NCBI RefSeq assembly: GCF_025152525.1
Contig: NZ_JALXXL010000002.1
Location: forward strand, 300,721 to 364,720
Reading direction: 5' to 3'
Length of the DNA stretch: 64,000 bases
DNA from: Corynebacterium sp. p3-SID1056
Lineage (GTDB): Bacteria > Actinomycetota > Actinomycetes > Mycobacteriales > Mycobacteriaceae
Below are positions 1-9,648 of the stretch, piece by piece (position 1 is the stretch's first letter; each line of letters opens with the position of its first letter). The notes beneath the pieces are model-generated. The model worked only from the letters and a program-made list of their open reading frames with translations, did not search any database and was not told the DNA's origin. Made by a program: the position numbers and the translations under genes.

Positions 1-1409
1 CCAATGTCGAGCTGCTGGACGCCCTCGCGGAAGTCTATCAGGGGTAATGAGAACTGAACCCCAGCTGGGGCTTCGGCATCTGCGCTCGGCCTAGAAGTCT
101 ATCAGGGGTAATGAGAACTGAACCCCAGCAGCGAAAACACCCACCGAAGAATCACCGGAAGTCTATCAGGGGTAATGAGAACTGAACCCCAGCCGCCTGG
201 CTATCTACGTCATCGTCGCCGGAAGTCTATCAGGGGTAATGAGAACTGAACCCCAGCACCCTACGCCCCGCCACCACGGCGGAGTGAAGTCTATCAGGGG
301 TAATGAGAACTGAACCCCAGCAGGGTGGCCGTCGTGTCACGCTTGAGCTGAAGTCTATCAGGGGTAATGAGAACTGAACCCCAGCGCATCGAGACGGTGA
401 TGTCGGCGATGTTGAAGTCTATCAGGGGTAATGAGAACTGAACCCCAGCCACGGGCCGGTGCTCATGTGTGGCCTTCGAAGTCTATCAGGGGTAATGAGA
501 ACTGAACCCCAGCTTCGCCCCACACGGTAAATGCGCCGATAGAAGTCTATCAGGGGTAATGAGAACTGAACCCCAGCTCGTGGCATGTGGATTGGCCTGA
601 GGGGTGAAGTCTATCAGGGGTAATGAGAACTGAACCCCAGCCACCGCACCGCGTAGCGGGGCGCACCCAGAAGTCTATCAGGGGTAATGAGAACTGAACC
701 CCAGCGCGCCTCACACGGCAGGCGCGGCGGGGGGAAGTCTATCAGGGGTAATGAGAACTGAACCCCAGCACCGCGCAGACCGGGCAGGCAGCACGCGGAA
801 GTCTATCAGGGGTAATGAGAACTGAACCCCAGCGCACCGCGACACGGTGTGGAACATCCGCGAAGTCTATCAGGGGTAATGAGAACTGAACCCCAGCCGA
901 TGAACCACCGCATCACCAACCGCGAGAAGTCTATCAGGGGTAATGAGAACTGAACCCCAGCAAGGCCCCCGTCGGCTGGGCGAAAGACTGAAGTCTATCA
1001 GGGGTAATGAGAACTGAACCCCAGCACCTGGGCAGAGGACGAGACGCACGGTGGAAGTCTATCAGGGGTAATGAGAACTGAACCCCAGCATGGGGTGACC
1101 CGCCCTGATCGGCCCCAGAAGTCTATCAGGGGTAATGAGAACTGAACCCCAGCAGACCCTTCGCCGGTCGCACTTCGCTACGAAGTCTATCAGGGGTAAT
1201 GAGAACTGAACCCCAGCTGCCCAGGGATTCCGCGAGGATGTCCATGAAGTCTATCAGGGGTAATGAGAACTGAACCCCAGCGTCTGTCTTCATCGCTTTA
1301 GTGCGCGGTGAAGTCTATCAGGGGTAATGAGAACTGAACCCCAGCGTCTGTCTTCATCGCTTTAGTGCGCGGTGAAGTCTATCAGGGGTAATAAGAACTG
1401 AACCCCAGC
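1..1409 (-). CRISPR. Type II-C CRISPR array, right end (22 full repeats)
   Basis: There are 22 complete 36-bp repeats with an exact 64-bp period, starting at 30, 94, 158 and so on to 1374. Every spacer is 28 bp. Base 1 is the last base of a further repeat, so the array continues to the left and the cas genes are outside the window. On the plus strand the repeat begins GAAGTCTATCAGGGG and ends GAACTGAACCCCAGC. Its reverse complement begins GCTGGGGTTCAG and ends CCCTGATAGACTTC, which closely matches the known C. diphtheriae Cas9 (type II-C) repeat in crRNA orientation. The crRNAs are therefore expected from the minus strand. The last repeat (1374-1409) has one change (AATGAG to AATAAG). The last two spacers (1282-1309 and 1346-1373) are identical. 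Confidence 0.97.
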
Positions 1410-1494
1410 GGATCATCCCCCGCTGCTGCGAGACGGTTTACAGTCATAGTTCTAAGAGCGCTCTCCAGCTCCCCATCCATGCCACAATGGCCTT
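1410..1494. other. Array flank, possible leader or trailer
   Basis: This 85-bp stretch separates the terminal CRISPR repeat from the flavodoxin-like gene. It is not strongly AT-rich and contains no repeat-like block. By crRNA orientation it is the 5' side of the array, but the altered terminal repeat next to it would suggest the old end. I cannot tell whether it is a leader. A CACAAT box 6 nt before the ATG at 1495 could be the -10 of the next gene. Confidence 0.4.
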
Positions 1495-2016
1495 ATGCAC
1501 ATCTATTTCTCCTCCGTCTACGGTTCCACGCGGCAGTACGCTGAGGAGCTCGCGCGTCGTCTCGGCACGACCGCGCAGGAAATTCCCGACGCCGCCGAAG
1601 CTGCGGCCGGAGACGGCCCCATCGTCGTTCTTGCCCCGGCGCACGGGCCGATGAACGCAGCGGCCAAGTTCGTAAAAGCGCTGCCTGAGCAGACGGTCCA
1701 GGCCCGCCCCACCTGCGTCGTCACGGTGGGGATGACGCTGGACCACGTTGTGCAGGAGACGGACCCGACGGCAGAGCTGCTCGGTGACCGTGCCGCCCGC
1801 ATCAAGCGCTTCTACCTGCCTGGTCGCCTGAACTACTCCGAACTCACCCCTGCCCACGCTGGCGTGATGCGCGGGCTCATCGGCGCGCTCAAACTGAAGC
1901 CGCGGAAGTCGGAAAATGAGCGCTCGATGATCGAGATGTATAAGAAGGACACCGACTGCGTCGATCTCTCGCGCCTCGACGAGATTGTTGCGTGGTGCGA
2001 GGCGGAGAACAAATAA
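1495..2016 (+). CDS. Flavodoxin domain protein (HemG-like)
   Basis: This 173-aa protein starts with a flavodoxin-type FMN phosphate-binding loop (YFSSVYGSTRQYAEEL, residues 4-19). Its core segment around residues 105-125 (FYLPGRLNYSEL) resembles the HemG/flavodoxin_5 family, whose founder oxidises protoporphyrinogen IX. The length fits that family. It is probably a soluble FMN protein. Whether it makes heme cannot be said, because no other heme-synthesis gene lies nearby. It sits alone between the CRISPR array and the repeat-flanked ATPase gene, and no Shine-Dalgarno sequence is obvious. A general flavodoxin or NAD(P)H reductase partner role is the alternative. Confidence 0.75.
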   Translation: MHIYFSSVYGSTRQYAEELARRLGTTAQEIPDAAEAAAGDGPIVVLAPAHGPMNAAAKFVKALPEQTVQARPTCVVTVGMTLDHVVQETDPTAELLGDRAARIKRFYLPGRLNYSELTPAHAGVMRGLIGALKLKPRKSENERSMIEMYKKDTDCVDLSRLDEIVAWCEAENK

Positions 2017-2020
2017 AAAT

Positions 2021-2150
2021 AATTAAGAAAGATATCGAAACAATTCGGCTACCAGCATAAATAATAAAAATTTCGCGGCAAAACGCCCCTATATCTTTCC
2101 GATATCTTTTTCACCCTGAAATTCTCGCCAAAAAGAATTCCCTGGGGAAA
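2021..2150. repeat. Imperfect ~130-bp direct repeat, left copy
   Basis: This AT-rich unit between the flavodoxin gene and the AlbA_2 gene recurs at 3918-4048, after the AlbA_2 gene. The best conserved parts are the first ~37 bp (AATTAAnAAAGATATCGAAA followed by CAATTCGGCTACCAGCA) and the end (AAAAAGAATTCCCTGGG). Each copy also holds inverted arms: AAAGATATCGAAA near 2028-2040 and its near reverse complement TTCCGATATCTTT near 2098-2110. The extended -10 of the AlbA_2 gene (TGTAGACT) starts immediately after this copy. Confidence 0.85.
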
Positions 2151-2165
2151 TGTAGACTGTGCGCT

Positions 2166-3905
2166 ATGACGTTGTCGGACGGTTTAAGTCGCCTCCCTGC
2201 ATACATACAAGGTGCCCTGGAGGCCATTTGGGATGGCGCCACTGCGGACTCGCAGGAGTCAATGACGCTTGAATTCAAGGAGGACCCCTCACACCGCGAG
2301 GGGGCTGATCGGGCGCGTCCAAAGCTCGTCGAGAAGCTTGTCGACGAAGCGATCTGCATGGCCAACAGCGAGGTTGGCAGCGGTATCATCATCGTCGGCG
2401 TTCACGATAAGGTTGGTGGACCGGAAGCGTTTACTGGCACTGATCTGCGTGAAGCGGATATCGAGCAGAAGATTTTCAACGCCTCGAAGCCGAATATGAA
2501 TGTTTCGGCCACCGGTGTGCTGTTCCGCGGGACGAGGTTACTAGCGGTGCACATCCCAGAAGCGAGGGCGTTGTACACGCGCACGGACGGGGCGGCGAAA
2601 CGCCGAGAAACCGATGGCGGCAAATTCTCGTGCAAGCCGATCCCGGAAGAAACTCGTCGCGCAATTGATGCACTTCGCCGCAACCCCGATTACTCCAATG
2701 GTGAGACGGATATGGTGCCCGAAGACCTGAGTCTCAGCGTCGTGGAAGAAGCGCATCGCCGACTCGTCCTATATAGAAAGAGCAGGGGGGAAGAAGAGCC
2801 GGCGATGGCGAAGACTCGCACGGGATTACTCCGCGAGCTCGGACTGCTTCGCCAGGACGGGAGCCTCAAGCGAGCCGCTGAGATTTTGCTTGCCCAACCG
2901 GAACCCACGCACGTGACGGTCCGGCACTTGTGGCGAGACTTTCCCGGGGAAGATCCCAAGGTGACTGAGATTTCCGCACCGGTCATCCTGGCGCTTCCCC
3001 GCCTGCGCGCGCTCATCGATTCGCATGTGCAGCAGGAGATCGCGAGGGTGCAATTCGACGACGGCCAGGAGACCGCCATCCCCGCCATCCCAGGTCAGGC
3101 CATCGACGAGGCGATCTCTAATGCACTTATTCACCGTGATTGGCGTATAGCCAAACCAATCGTCGTCGAGCAGTCGAGGCGTCTTCTCAAAGTGACATCG
3201 CCGGGGCCCTTGCCGCCAGGTGTATCCGTGGATCGCTTGCTGACAGTGACATCCGAGCCGAGGAACAACCGCTTGATGGCTGCGATGCGCGCGCTTGGTC
3301 TGGCGGAGGAGAGCTCCCGTGGTTTTGATCGCATGTGGGCTGCAATGATTAGTTCGGGCCGTGAGATCCCTGAAGTGATCGCGACCGAGACTGCGGTGAG
3401 CGTGATCTTCGCGGGGGCGAACCCGGACGTCCCATTCGTGCAAGGGCTGCACGCGCTGGCCAAGCGGTTCGGTGCGCCGATATCTACGGTAGGGGCACTG
3501 ATCATCCTGCGACACCTGTACGATGCGCCGGTAATTTCCCTGGAAGTGGCTCGGGACAAGACGCAACAGGCGACAAACGAGACCCGGGAGCTGCTGCATT
3601 CGCTTGAAGAACTCGGCGTACTTGTAAAGCTCAATGGCACAGATGAGTGGGGTCTTTTTACCGAGGCACGGTCGCTACTCGGAGGCGAGGGCACGGACGA
3701 AGCGCTCTCCGACGGTGTGCAGTCCTGGGCGGAGTCGCAGCTCGAAAAAGGGAGGACGTTGCAGGCCGCGGAGATTGCAGACCGTGCGGGTATAAGTACG
3801 CAGGAAGCAGGAAAAATTCTGCGTGACCTGCGCGACCAGGGCAAGGCAAAGATCGACCCGGCAGGCCCGCCCCGCGGTCGCGGCACGCGCTGGATCAAAG
3901 CATAA
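2166..3905 (+). CDS. AlbA_2 (Schlafen-like) DNA-binding / ATP-binding protein
   Basis: This 579-aa protein has an N-terminal AlbA_2 domain (about residues 25-150, with SMTLEFKEDPS, NSEVGSGIIIVGVHD and GTRLLAVHIPEA). A HATPase_c_4-like region follows (about 300-390, AIDEAISNALIHRDW and the SPGPLPPGVSVDRLL loop), and then winged-helix-like C-terminal segments. Proteins of this architecture are usually called ATP-binding or putative transcriptional regulators and occur in accessory and defence regions. The start is ATG 2166, 7 nt after TAGACT (2153-2158), which fits a leaderless mRNA. The gene is flanked by two copies of an AT-rich repeat and lies next to a CRISPR array, so horizontal acquisition is plausible. 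The ligand and DNA target are unknown. The GATATC-containing arms in the flanks are candidate binding sites. Confidence 0.8.
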   Translation: MTLSDGLSRLPAYIQGALEAIWDGATADSQESMTLEFKEDPSHREGADRARPKLVEKLVDEAICMANSEVGSGIIIVGVHDKVGGPEAFTGTDLREADIEQKIFNASKPNMNVSATGVLFRGTRLLAVHIPEARALYTRTDGAAKRRETDGGKFSCKPIPEETRRAIDALRRNPDYSNGETDMVPEDLSLSVVEEAHRRLVLYRKSRGEEEPAMAKTRTGLLRELGLLRQDGSLKRAAEILLAQPEPTHVTVRHLWRDFPGEDPKVTEISAPVILALPRLRALIDSHVQQEIARVQFDDGQETAIPAIPGQAIDEAISNALIHRDWRIAKPIVVEQSRRLLKVTSPGPLPPGVSVDRLLTVTSEPRNNRLMAAMRALGLAEESSRGFDRMWAAMISSGREIPEVIATETAVSVIFAGANPDVPFVQGLHALAKRFGAPISTVGALIILRHLYDAPVISLEVARDKTQQATNETRELLHSLEELGVLVKLNGTDEWGLFTEARSLLGGEGTDEALSDGVQSWAESQLEKGRTLQAAEIADRAGISTQEAGKILRDLRDQGKAKIDPAGPPRGRGTRWIKA

Positions 3906-3917
3906 CCGTCCCAAAAC

Positions 3918-4048
3918 AATTAAAAAAGATATCGAAACAATTCGGCTACCAGCAAAAACGTCAATAACCAGCCCCAAAATCCGCTCCTATATCTTTCCTA
4001 TATCTTTTCGCGCCCAAAAATCGCCGGAAAAAGAATTCCCTGGGAAAA
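3918..4048. repeat. Imperfect ~130-bp direct repeat, right copy
   Basis: This is the second copy of the unit at 2021-2150, in the same orientation, placed between the AlbA_2 gene and leuS. Its first block differs from the left copy at about one base in 37. The middle has diverged, while the TATATCTTTCC..TATATCTTTT arm and AAAAAGAATTCCCTGGG end are kept. The leuS promoter lies downstream of it and outside the repeat, so promoter function alone does not explain why this copy is conserved. Confidence 0.85.
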
Positions 4049-4115
4049 CGCGCGGCACGTAGTCGTCGATAAGCAATGAGCCCTGACTGTGCCGGGCCTA
4101 CTACACTGCATACCT

Positions 4116-6962
4116 ATGACTGAGGCGAAGACTCCCGCGAACTCCCACACTGAAGGCCCCGCGTACCGCTACGGCGCGAAGCTGGCCAACGACATCGAGC
4201 AGCGTTGGCAGACGTACTGGCGCGAGCACGGTACGTTTCACGCTCCGAACCCGGTCGGCGACTTGGCCACCGGCGGGGAGCTGCCGCAGGAGAAGCTCAA
4301 CGTCCAGGACATGTTCCCGTACCCCTCGGGCGCGGGCCTGCACGTCGGGCACCCGCTGGGCTATATCGCCACGGATGTCTACGCCCGCTACAACCGCATG
4401 CTGGGCAAGAACGTCCTGCACACGCTGGGCTACGATGCCTTCGGTCTGCCGGCGGAGCAGTACGCCATTCAGACGGGCACGCACCCGCGCACGACGACGG
4501 AGAAGAACATTGAGAACATGACCCGCCAGCTGGATCAGCTGGGTCTGGGGCACGATAAACGTCGCGCGGTGGCAACGACGGACCCGGAGTTTTACAAGTG
4601 GACGCAGTGGATCTTCCTGCAGATCTATAACGCCTGGTTTGATGAGGAGCAGCAGAAGGCCCGCCCGATCGAGGATCTGGTCCGCGACCTGATGACGGGG
4701 GCTCGCACAACAAAGGACGGCCGCAACTTCCGCGAGCTCACTACGGCGGAAAAGCACAAGGCTATCGACGCCTTCCGGTTGGTCTACCTCGACGATTCCA
4801 TGGTCAACTGGTGCCCGGGCCTGGGCACGGTCCTGGCCAACGAGGAGGTCACCGCGGACGGCCGCTCGGAGCGCGGCAACTTCCCGGTCTTCCGCAAGCG
4901 TCTGCGCCAGTGGATGATGCGCATTACCGCGTACTCGGATCGCCTGCTCGATGACCTGGAGCTGCTTGAGTGGCCGGAGAAGGTCAAGAGCATGCAGCGC
5001 AACTGGATTGGGCGCTCCCGCGGTGCCGACGTCAACTTCGCCTCCCCGGCGGGCGACCTCACCGTGTTCACCACCCGCCCGGACACGCTCTTCGGCGCCA
5101 CCTACATGGTGCTTGCGCCCGAGCACGAGCTGGTAGACGAGCTGCTGGCCGACGCGTATCCCGAAAACACCGACGAGCGCTGGACCTACGGCAAGGCCAC
5201 CCCGCGCGAGGCGGTGGACGCCTACAAGCGCGCCATCGCCGCGAAGTCGGACGTGGAGCGCCAGGAGAATAAGGAGAAGACGGGTGTCTTCCTCGGCACG
5301 TACGCGACCAACCCGGTCAATGGGCAGCAGGTGCCGATCTTCATCGCGGACTACGTGCTCACCGGCTACGGCACGGGCGCGATCATGGCGGTGCCGGCGC
5401 ACGACGAGCGCGACTACGAGTTCGCGACCGTCTTCGGCCTGCCGATCGTCCCGGTGCTCGACGGCGACGTCACCGAGGAGGCGTTCACCGGCGACGCCGC
5501 ACACATCAACTCCGCCAACGAGGACGGGCTCGACCTGAACGGCTTGGGCAAGGACGAGGCGATTGAGGCGGCGCTGGCGTGGATCGTCGAGAAGCACAAG
5601 GGCACCGAGAAGATCCAGTACAAGCTGCGTGACTGGCTGTTCGCCCGCCAGCGCTACTGGGGCGAGCCCTTCCCGATCGTCTATGACGAGAACGGCCAGG
5701 CGCACTCGATCCCGGAGGATCAGCTGCCGGTCGAGCTGCCGGACGTGGAGGACTACAAGCCGGTCTCCTTCGACCCGGAGGACGCGGACTCGGAGCCCTC
5801 GCCGCCGCTGGCGAAGGCGAAGGACTGGGTCGAGGTGCGCATGGACCTGGGCGAGGGCGAACAGACCTACTGGCGCGACACGAACGTGATGCCGCAGTGG
5901 GCCGGTTCCTCCTGGTACCAGCTGCGCTACATCGACCCGACCAACGAGAACGCCTTCTGCGACCTGGAAAACGAACGCTACTGGACGGGCCCGCGTGGCG
6001 AGAACGACCCGGGCGGCGTGGACCTGTACGTCGGCGGCGTGGAGCACGCGGTGCTGCACCTGCTCTACGCGCGCTTCTGGCACAAGGTGCTCTATGACCT
6101 GGGCTTTGTCTCCTCGAAGGAGCCGTACCGCCGCCTGTTCAACCAGGGCTACATCCAGGCCTACGCCTACACCGATTCCCGTGGCGTCTACGTCCCGGCC
6201 GCCGAGGTGGAGGAGAAGGACGGCAAGTTCTTCTACGACGGCGAGGAAGTGAACCGCGAGTACGGCAAGATGGGCAAGTCGCTGAAGAATGCGGTGGCCC
6301 CGGACGACATCGCCGCCGACTTCGGCGCGGACACCCTGCGCGTCTACGAGATGTCGATGGGCCCGCTGGACACTTCCCGCCCGTGGGCGACGAAGGACGT
6401 CGTCGGCGCGCACCGCTTCCTGCAGCGCCTGTGGCGCCTGGTGGTCGACGAGGAGACCGGCGAGTCCACCGTGCGCGACGCGGAGCTTTCCGAGGACGAC
6501 GCGAAGCAGCTACACCGCACCATCGCGGGCGTGCGCGAGGACTACGAGCACCTGCGCGATAACACGGTGGTGGCGAAGCTGATCGAGTACGTCAACTACC
6601 TCACCAAGACGTACCCGGATAGCGCCCCGCGCGCCGCGGTGACCCCGCTGGTGCAGATGGTTGCGCCGGTCGCCCCGCACATCGCCGAGGAGCTGTGGGC
6701 AAAGCTCGGCCACGACGACACGCTCACCTTCGAGCCTTTCCCCACCTTCGACGAGTCGCTGCTTACCGACGACACCGTGGAAGTCCCCGTGCAGATCAAC
6801 GGCAAGGTCAAGGCGCGCATCGACGTTGCCGTCGACGCGTCCAAGGAAGACATCGAGGCCACCGCGCTTGCCGACGCCCGCGTGTCCGAACTCACCGACG
6901 GCAAGACCATCGTGAAGACGATCGTGGTGCCGGGCCGCATGGTCAACCTGGTCGTGAAGTAA
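4116..6962 (+). CDS. leuS: Leucyl-tRNA synthetase
   Basis: This 948-aa class I aminoacyl-tRNA synthetase charges tRNA-Leu in the cytoplasm. The HIGH-region motif is at about residues 66-83 ([15 protein letters not shown]). The editing (CP1) domain contains [12 protein letters not shown] and the [14 protein letters not shown] segment. The KMSKS-type loop is KMGKS near residue 720. The anticodon-binding C-terminus ends with the [11 protein letters not shown] segment. Length and domain order are normal for bacterial LeuRS. An in-frame GTG at 4089 is possible, but ATG 4116 is preferred because TACACT (4102-4107) lies 8 nt upstream, as in leaderless promoters, and the protein then begins like relatives. 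The following membrane-protein gene has its own promoter. Confidence 0.98.
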   Translation: MTEAKTPANSHTEGPAYRYGAKLANDIEQRWQTYWREHGTFHAPNPVGDLATGGELPQEKLNVQDMFPYPSGAGLHVGHPLGYIATDVYARYNRMLGKNVLHTLGYDAFGLPAEQYAIQTGTHPRTTTEKNIENMTRQLDQLGLGHDKRRAVATTDPEFYKWTQWIFLQIYNAWFDEEQQKARPIEDLVRDLMTGARTTKDGRNFRELTTAEKHKAIDAFRLVYLDDSMVNWCPGLGTVLANEEVTADGRSERGNFPVFRKRLRQWMMRITAYSDRLLDDLELLEWPEKVKSMQRNWIGRSRGADVNFASPAGDLTVFTTRPDTLFGATYMVLAPEHELVDELLADAYPENTDERWTYGKATPREAVDAYKRAIAAKSDVERQENKEKTGVFLGTYATNPVNGQQVPIFIADYVLTGYGTGAIMAVPAHDERDYEFATVFGLPIVPVLDGDVTEEAFTGDAAHINSANEDGLDLNGLGKDEAIEAALAWIVEKHKGTEKIQYKLRDWLFARQRYWGEPFPIVYDENGQAHSIPEDQLPVELPDVEDYKPVSFDPEDADSEPSPPLAKAKDWVEVRMDLGEGEQTYWRDTNVMPQWAGSSWYQLRYIDPTNENAFCDLENERYWTGPRGENDPGGVDLYVGGVEHAVLHLLYARFWHKVLYDLGFVSSKEPYRRLFNQGYIQAYAYTDSRGVYVPAAEVEEKDGKFFYDGEEVNREYGKMGKSLKNAVAPDDIAADFGADTLRVYEMSMGPLDTSRPWATKDVVGAHRFLQRLWRLVVDEETGESTVRDAELSEDDAKQLHRTIAGVREDYEHLRDNTVVAKLIEYVNYLTKTYPDSAPRAAVTPLVQMVAPVAPHIAEELWAKLGHDDTLTFEPFPTFDESLLTDDTVEVPVQINGKVKARIDVAVDASKEDIEATALADARVSELTDGKTIVKTIVVPGRMVNLVVK

Positions 6963-7036
6963 ACGCGCCGTCTCCGAAGACTGGGCGTTGCCTGTGCGTC
7001 GGCGGTGTGTGCAAAACGGCTGTTATTATCGGCCGC

Positions 7037-8137
7037 ATGACTACACCGAACGACGGAAATACCAACCCGAACGGCGCAGGCGACACTGGCGGCACCGGCG
7101 GGTCGAGCCCCTACGGGGGCTTCGAGCCGTACCCGGAGAACCCGGCCGGCAGCCACCCGGAAAACGCTGGTGCTTCGGGGTGGCCCGGGTACGAGCAGAA
7201 CTCCTACGAGCAGGCGTCGTACGACCAGAACAGCTACGACCAGCACAGCTTTGACCAGTTCGACGTCAACGCCGCGGCCGGTGCCGCCGGCGCTACGGCG
7301 CTGCGCTACCACGGCCAGCAGCTTGTCGACGGCACCTTCGGCGACGGCACGAGCCCGCACCCGATCAACGACCCGGCCAACAACGGCTTCACGCACACTA
7401 AGGGCACCGGCAAGCTCAGCGTCATGGAGGCGCTGTCCTGGGGCTTCAAGACCACCTCTGGCAACTGGCAGACCTGGCTGCTCTTCGGCCTGCTCGCGGC
7501 AGTCTTCATGGCGGCGAGCACCTTCGAGCCGACCGGTCTGCTCGGCCTGGCCTCCATCTTCATTTACCCGGTGGTGTGGTCGGCGGGCCTGCAGCAGACG
7601 CTGTCGCGCAAGTTCGGCTTCGGCGACGTGAAGGCACCCGCCTACGGCAAGACCCTCGGCGTATCCGTCGTCGTTGGTCTGATCATGTTCGCCGTGATGT
7701 TCGTCCTCGCCCTGATCTTTGGCATCGGCATCTTCTCCAGCCTGGATCCGAGCACGCTACCGACTGACCCCTCGATGATTGAAGAGGACCCGATGGCCTT
7801 CGGCCCGCTCTTCGGCCGGATGTTGGGTCTCGTCGGCGTCCTCATCCTGGTGGCGCTGCTGGCCGCCCCGTTCCTGAGCATGCAGACCTTATACGCCGCT
7901 GACAACGCCGGTTCCTTCGGCGAGGTCATGAAGGCGGGCTTCGCCGCGGGCAAGCGCAACTACCTGCCGTTGCTGGGCCTGTCGATTCTCAGCGGCCTGC
8001 TCATCGGCCTCGGTTCGCTCTTGGCCTTCGTCGGCCTCGTTGCCACCGCCCCGGCCGTCGTCCTGGCGATGGCGCACGCCTACCGCCAGATCTCCGGTGG
8101 CCCGGTCCCAGGCGAACCGGCCCCGCAGACGTTCTAA
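7037..8137 (+). CDS. Membrane protein with Gly/Tyr/Gln-rich N-terminus (paralogue 1 of 3)
   Basis: This 366-aa protein has a low-complexity N-terminal ~85 residues rich in Gly, Asn, Tyr and Gln (YEQNSYEQASYDQNSYDQ), probably cytoplasmic and disordered. About five or six membrane segments follow (from residue ~150), and the end contains MAHAYRQISGG. The same C-terminal signature and a WGWRT/WGFKTTSGNWQTW-type entry segment recur in the next two genes, so these are tandem paralogues. The function is unknown. The start ATG 7037 is 7 nt after TATTAT (7024-7029), consistent with leaderless expression. Upstream in-frame codons read through into leuS and are ignored. Confidence 0.75.
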   Translation: MTTPNDGNTNPNGAGDTGGTGGSSPYGGFEPYPENPAGSHPENAGASGWPGYEQNSYEQASYDQNSYDQHSFDQFDVNAAAGAAGATALRYHGQQLVDGTFGDGTSPHPINDPANNGFTHTKGTGKLSVMEALSWGFKTTSGNWQTWLLFGLLAAVFMAASTFEPTGLLGLASIFIYPVVWSAGLQQTLSRKFGFGDVKAPAYGKTLGVSVVVGLIMFAVMFVLALIFGIGIFSSLDPSTLPTDPSMIEEDPMAFGPLFGRMLGLVGVLILVALLAAPFLSMQTLYAADNAGSFGEVMKAGFAAGKRNYLPLLGLSILSGLLIGLGSLLAFVGLVATAPAVVLAMAHAYRQISGGPVPGEPAPQTF

Positions 8138-8152
8138 GCACCACCCGCGCGC

Positions 8153-8851
8153 ATGGAGCCCCAACAGCCCAGGCCGATCCGCGGCTTTGCTGTGGTGCCG
8201 GCCTACGCCTGGGCCGCCCGTGCGCTGGTCACGGGCTGGCGGCTGTGGCTGCCGGCCATCCTGCTCGCCTGTCTCGCCGGCATCGCCTTGCCCTTCCTCG
8301 GCTGGCTGGCCGCGCCGCTGCTGCTGGTGGTGGCGGTGCAGAACTCGGCGAATCCGAATCTCCAGCTGCGTCAGCTTACCTACTCCGGCTTCTTCCGCGT
8401 TATCGTCGTGGCCGCGCCCTTCGCTGGCTTTGCGGCCATGTACGCCCTGGTGACCTTCGGGATATTCATGGCCGTCGGCCTCAAAGACTTTCCCGCACCC
8501 CCGCCGCCGGATTCCGGCCCCTGGTTCCTTGGGCCCGAGTTTGTCGCGCTCGCCATCGCCACGGCCGTGTTCGCCGTGGTGCTCGCGCTTTGCGTCTTCA
8601 TCTTCACCTACGCCGCCGACGGCCGCTTCCCGCTGCCAGAGGCCGCCACCCTAGGCCTGAAAGCAGGCGCGAAGAACCTGGACAAGACGCTTTTCGCCCT
8701 CGTACTCGCCGCGCTACCCACGGCCGCGGGAATCTACCTGCGCACGCTTATCCCGCACGAATACGCGCGCCTTGCCCCGCTGATCGCCATGCCGATCATC
8801 GCGTTTTTATCCCTCACGTTCGCGCGGGGCTACCGGCAGATATCCGGTTGA
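8153..8851 (+). CDS. Membrane protein (paralogue 2 of 3)
   Basis: This 232-aa integral membrane protein has about five or six hydrophobic segments. It starts with a short MEPQQPRPIRGF tail and ends FARGYRQISG, aligning with the C-terminus of the preceding protein. It lacks the disordered N-terminal extension. It begins 15 bp after the preceding gene and is probably cotranscribed with it. The function is unknown. The pattern of small hydrophobic residues and the SMQ/NSA loop shared by the three copies suggest one fold kept after local gene duplication. Confidence 0.7.
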   Translation: MEPQQPRPIRGFAVVPAYAWAARALVTGWRLWLPAILLACLAGIALPFLGWLAAPLLLVVAVQNSANPNLQLRQLTYSGFFRVIVVAAPFAGFAAMYALVTFGIFMAVGLKDFPAPPPPDSGPWFLGPEFVALAIATAVFAVVLALCVFIFTYAADGRFPLPEAATLGLKAGAKNLDKTLFALVLAALPTAAGIYLRTLIPHEYARLAPLIAMPIIAFLSLTFARGYRQISG

Positions 8852-8895
8852 CCGATCCAGCCCGCGGGCGAGTGCTTCTTGCTACCTTCGAAGGT

Positions 8896-9618
8896 ATGCA
8901 GCCCGCCTCCAGTGACTCCTTCGCCCTCGGCACCATCCGCGCGGGCACAGCACTTGCCTGGGGCTGGCGCACGGCGGTGGGGAACTGGCGGTTGTGGGTG
9001 CCACTGAGCGCCATCGGCATCGCTGCCATCGCCTTGAGTTTCGTCCTCCTGCCGGTGACCACTCCGCTGGTGATCGCCGCGCTGATCATCCCCATCTCCT
9101 CGGTGACTGCGCTGCGCCAGACCCGCGAGCGCCGCTTCCGCCTGACCCAGGTACGCGCCACCGAATACCAGGAAACGCTGCTCACCTCCCTGTTCGTCGT
9201 CGCCGCGTGCGTCGGCGTGCTCACCGCGTGGTCGACTGCGGTCACCGGCCCCCTGGCAAAGCTCTTCGCCGCGCGCGGCCTCAACCAGGGCGCGCCCTTC
9301 TACCAGACCGGCGTGTTCTGGCTGGTCGCCGGCGTGATTGTGTGGATCAACCTGCTCGCCCCTCTCGCTTCGATGGTCATGTTGTATGCGGCCGACGGGA
9401 TGAGCGTGTGGCGCGCGGCCCGCCCCGGAATGCGAGCGGGCCTGCGCAACTACGGCGCACTCCTCGCAATCAGCCTCGCCTCGACCGTGCTCAACCTCGT
9501 GGGCCTTGCCCTCGCCGGCCTGGGGCTCTTGTTCACGCTGCCGTTCAGCCTGCTCGCGTTCGCGCACGCGTACATGCAAGTCTCCGGCCAACCGTTGCCA
9601 GAGGAAGCTACCAGCTAG
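8896..9618 (+). CDS. Membrane protein (paralogue 3 of 3)
   Basis: This 240-aa integral membrane protein contains AWGWRTAVGNWRLWVPL near residues 20-36 and ends FAHAYMQVSGQPLP, both shared with the two genes before it. About six hydrophobic segments are visible. The start ATG 8896 is chosen because TACCTT (8883-8888) lies exactly 7 nt before it, as in other leaderless genes here. This implies the third copy has its own promoter, although the gap to the second copy is only 44 bp. The function is unknown. Confidence 0.72.
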   Translation: MQPASSDSFALGTIRAGTALAWGWRTAVGNWRLWVPLSAIGIAAIALSFVLLPVTTPLVIAALIIPISSVTALRQTRERRFRLTQVRATEYQETLLTSLFVVAACVGVLTAWSTAVTGPLAKLFAARGLNQGAPFYQTGVFWLVAGVIVWINLLAPLASMVMLYAADGMSVWRAARPGMRAGLRNYGALLAISLASTVLNLVGLALAGLGLLFTLPFSLLAFAHAYMQVSGQPLPEEATS

Positions 9619-9648
9619 CACTCAGCTTGCGCCGCTACTGTCGCGTCA

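Noticed and set aside
1..1409. Type I or III CRISPR system
   Set aside because: The 36-bp repeat is close to the known C. diphtheriae type II-C repeat, and the spacers are a constant 28 bp.
4089..4115. GTG start for leuS at 4089
   Set aside because: It would place the start codon before the likely -10 box and add 9 residues that are not typical of LeuRS.
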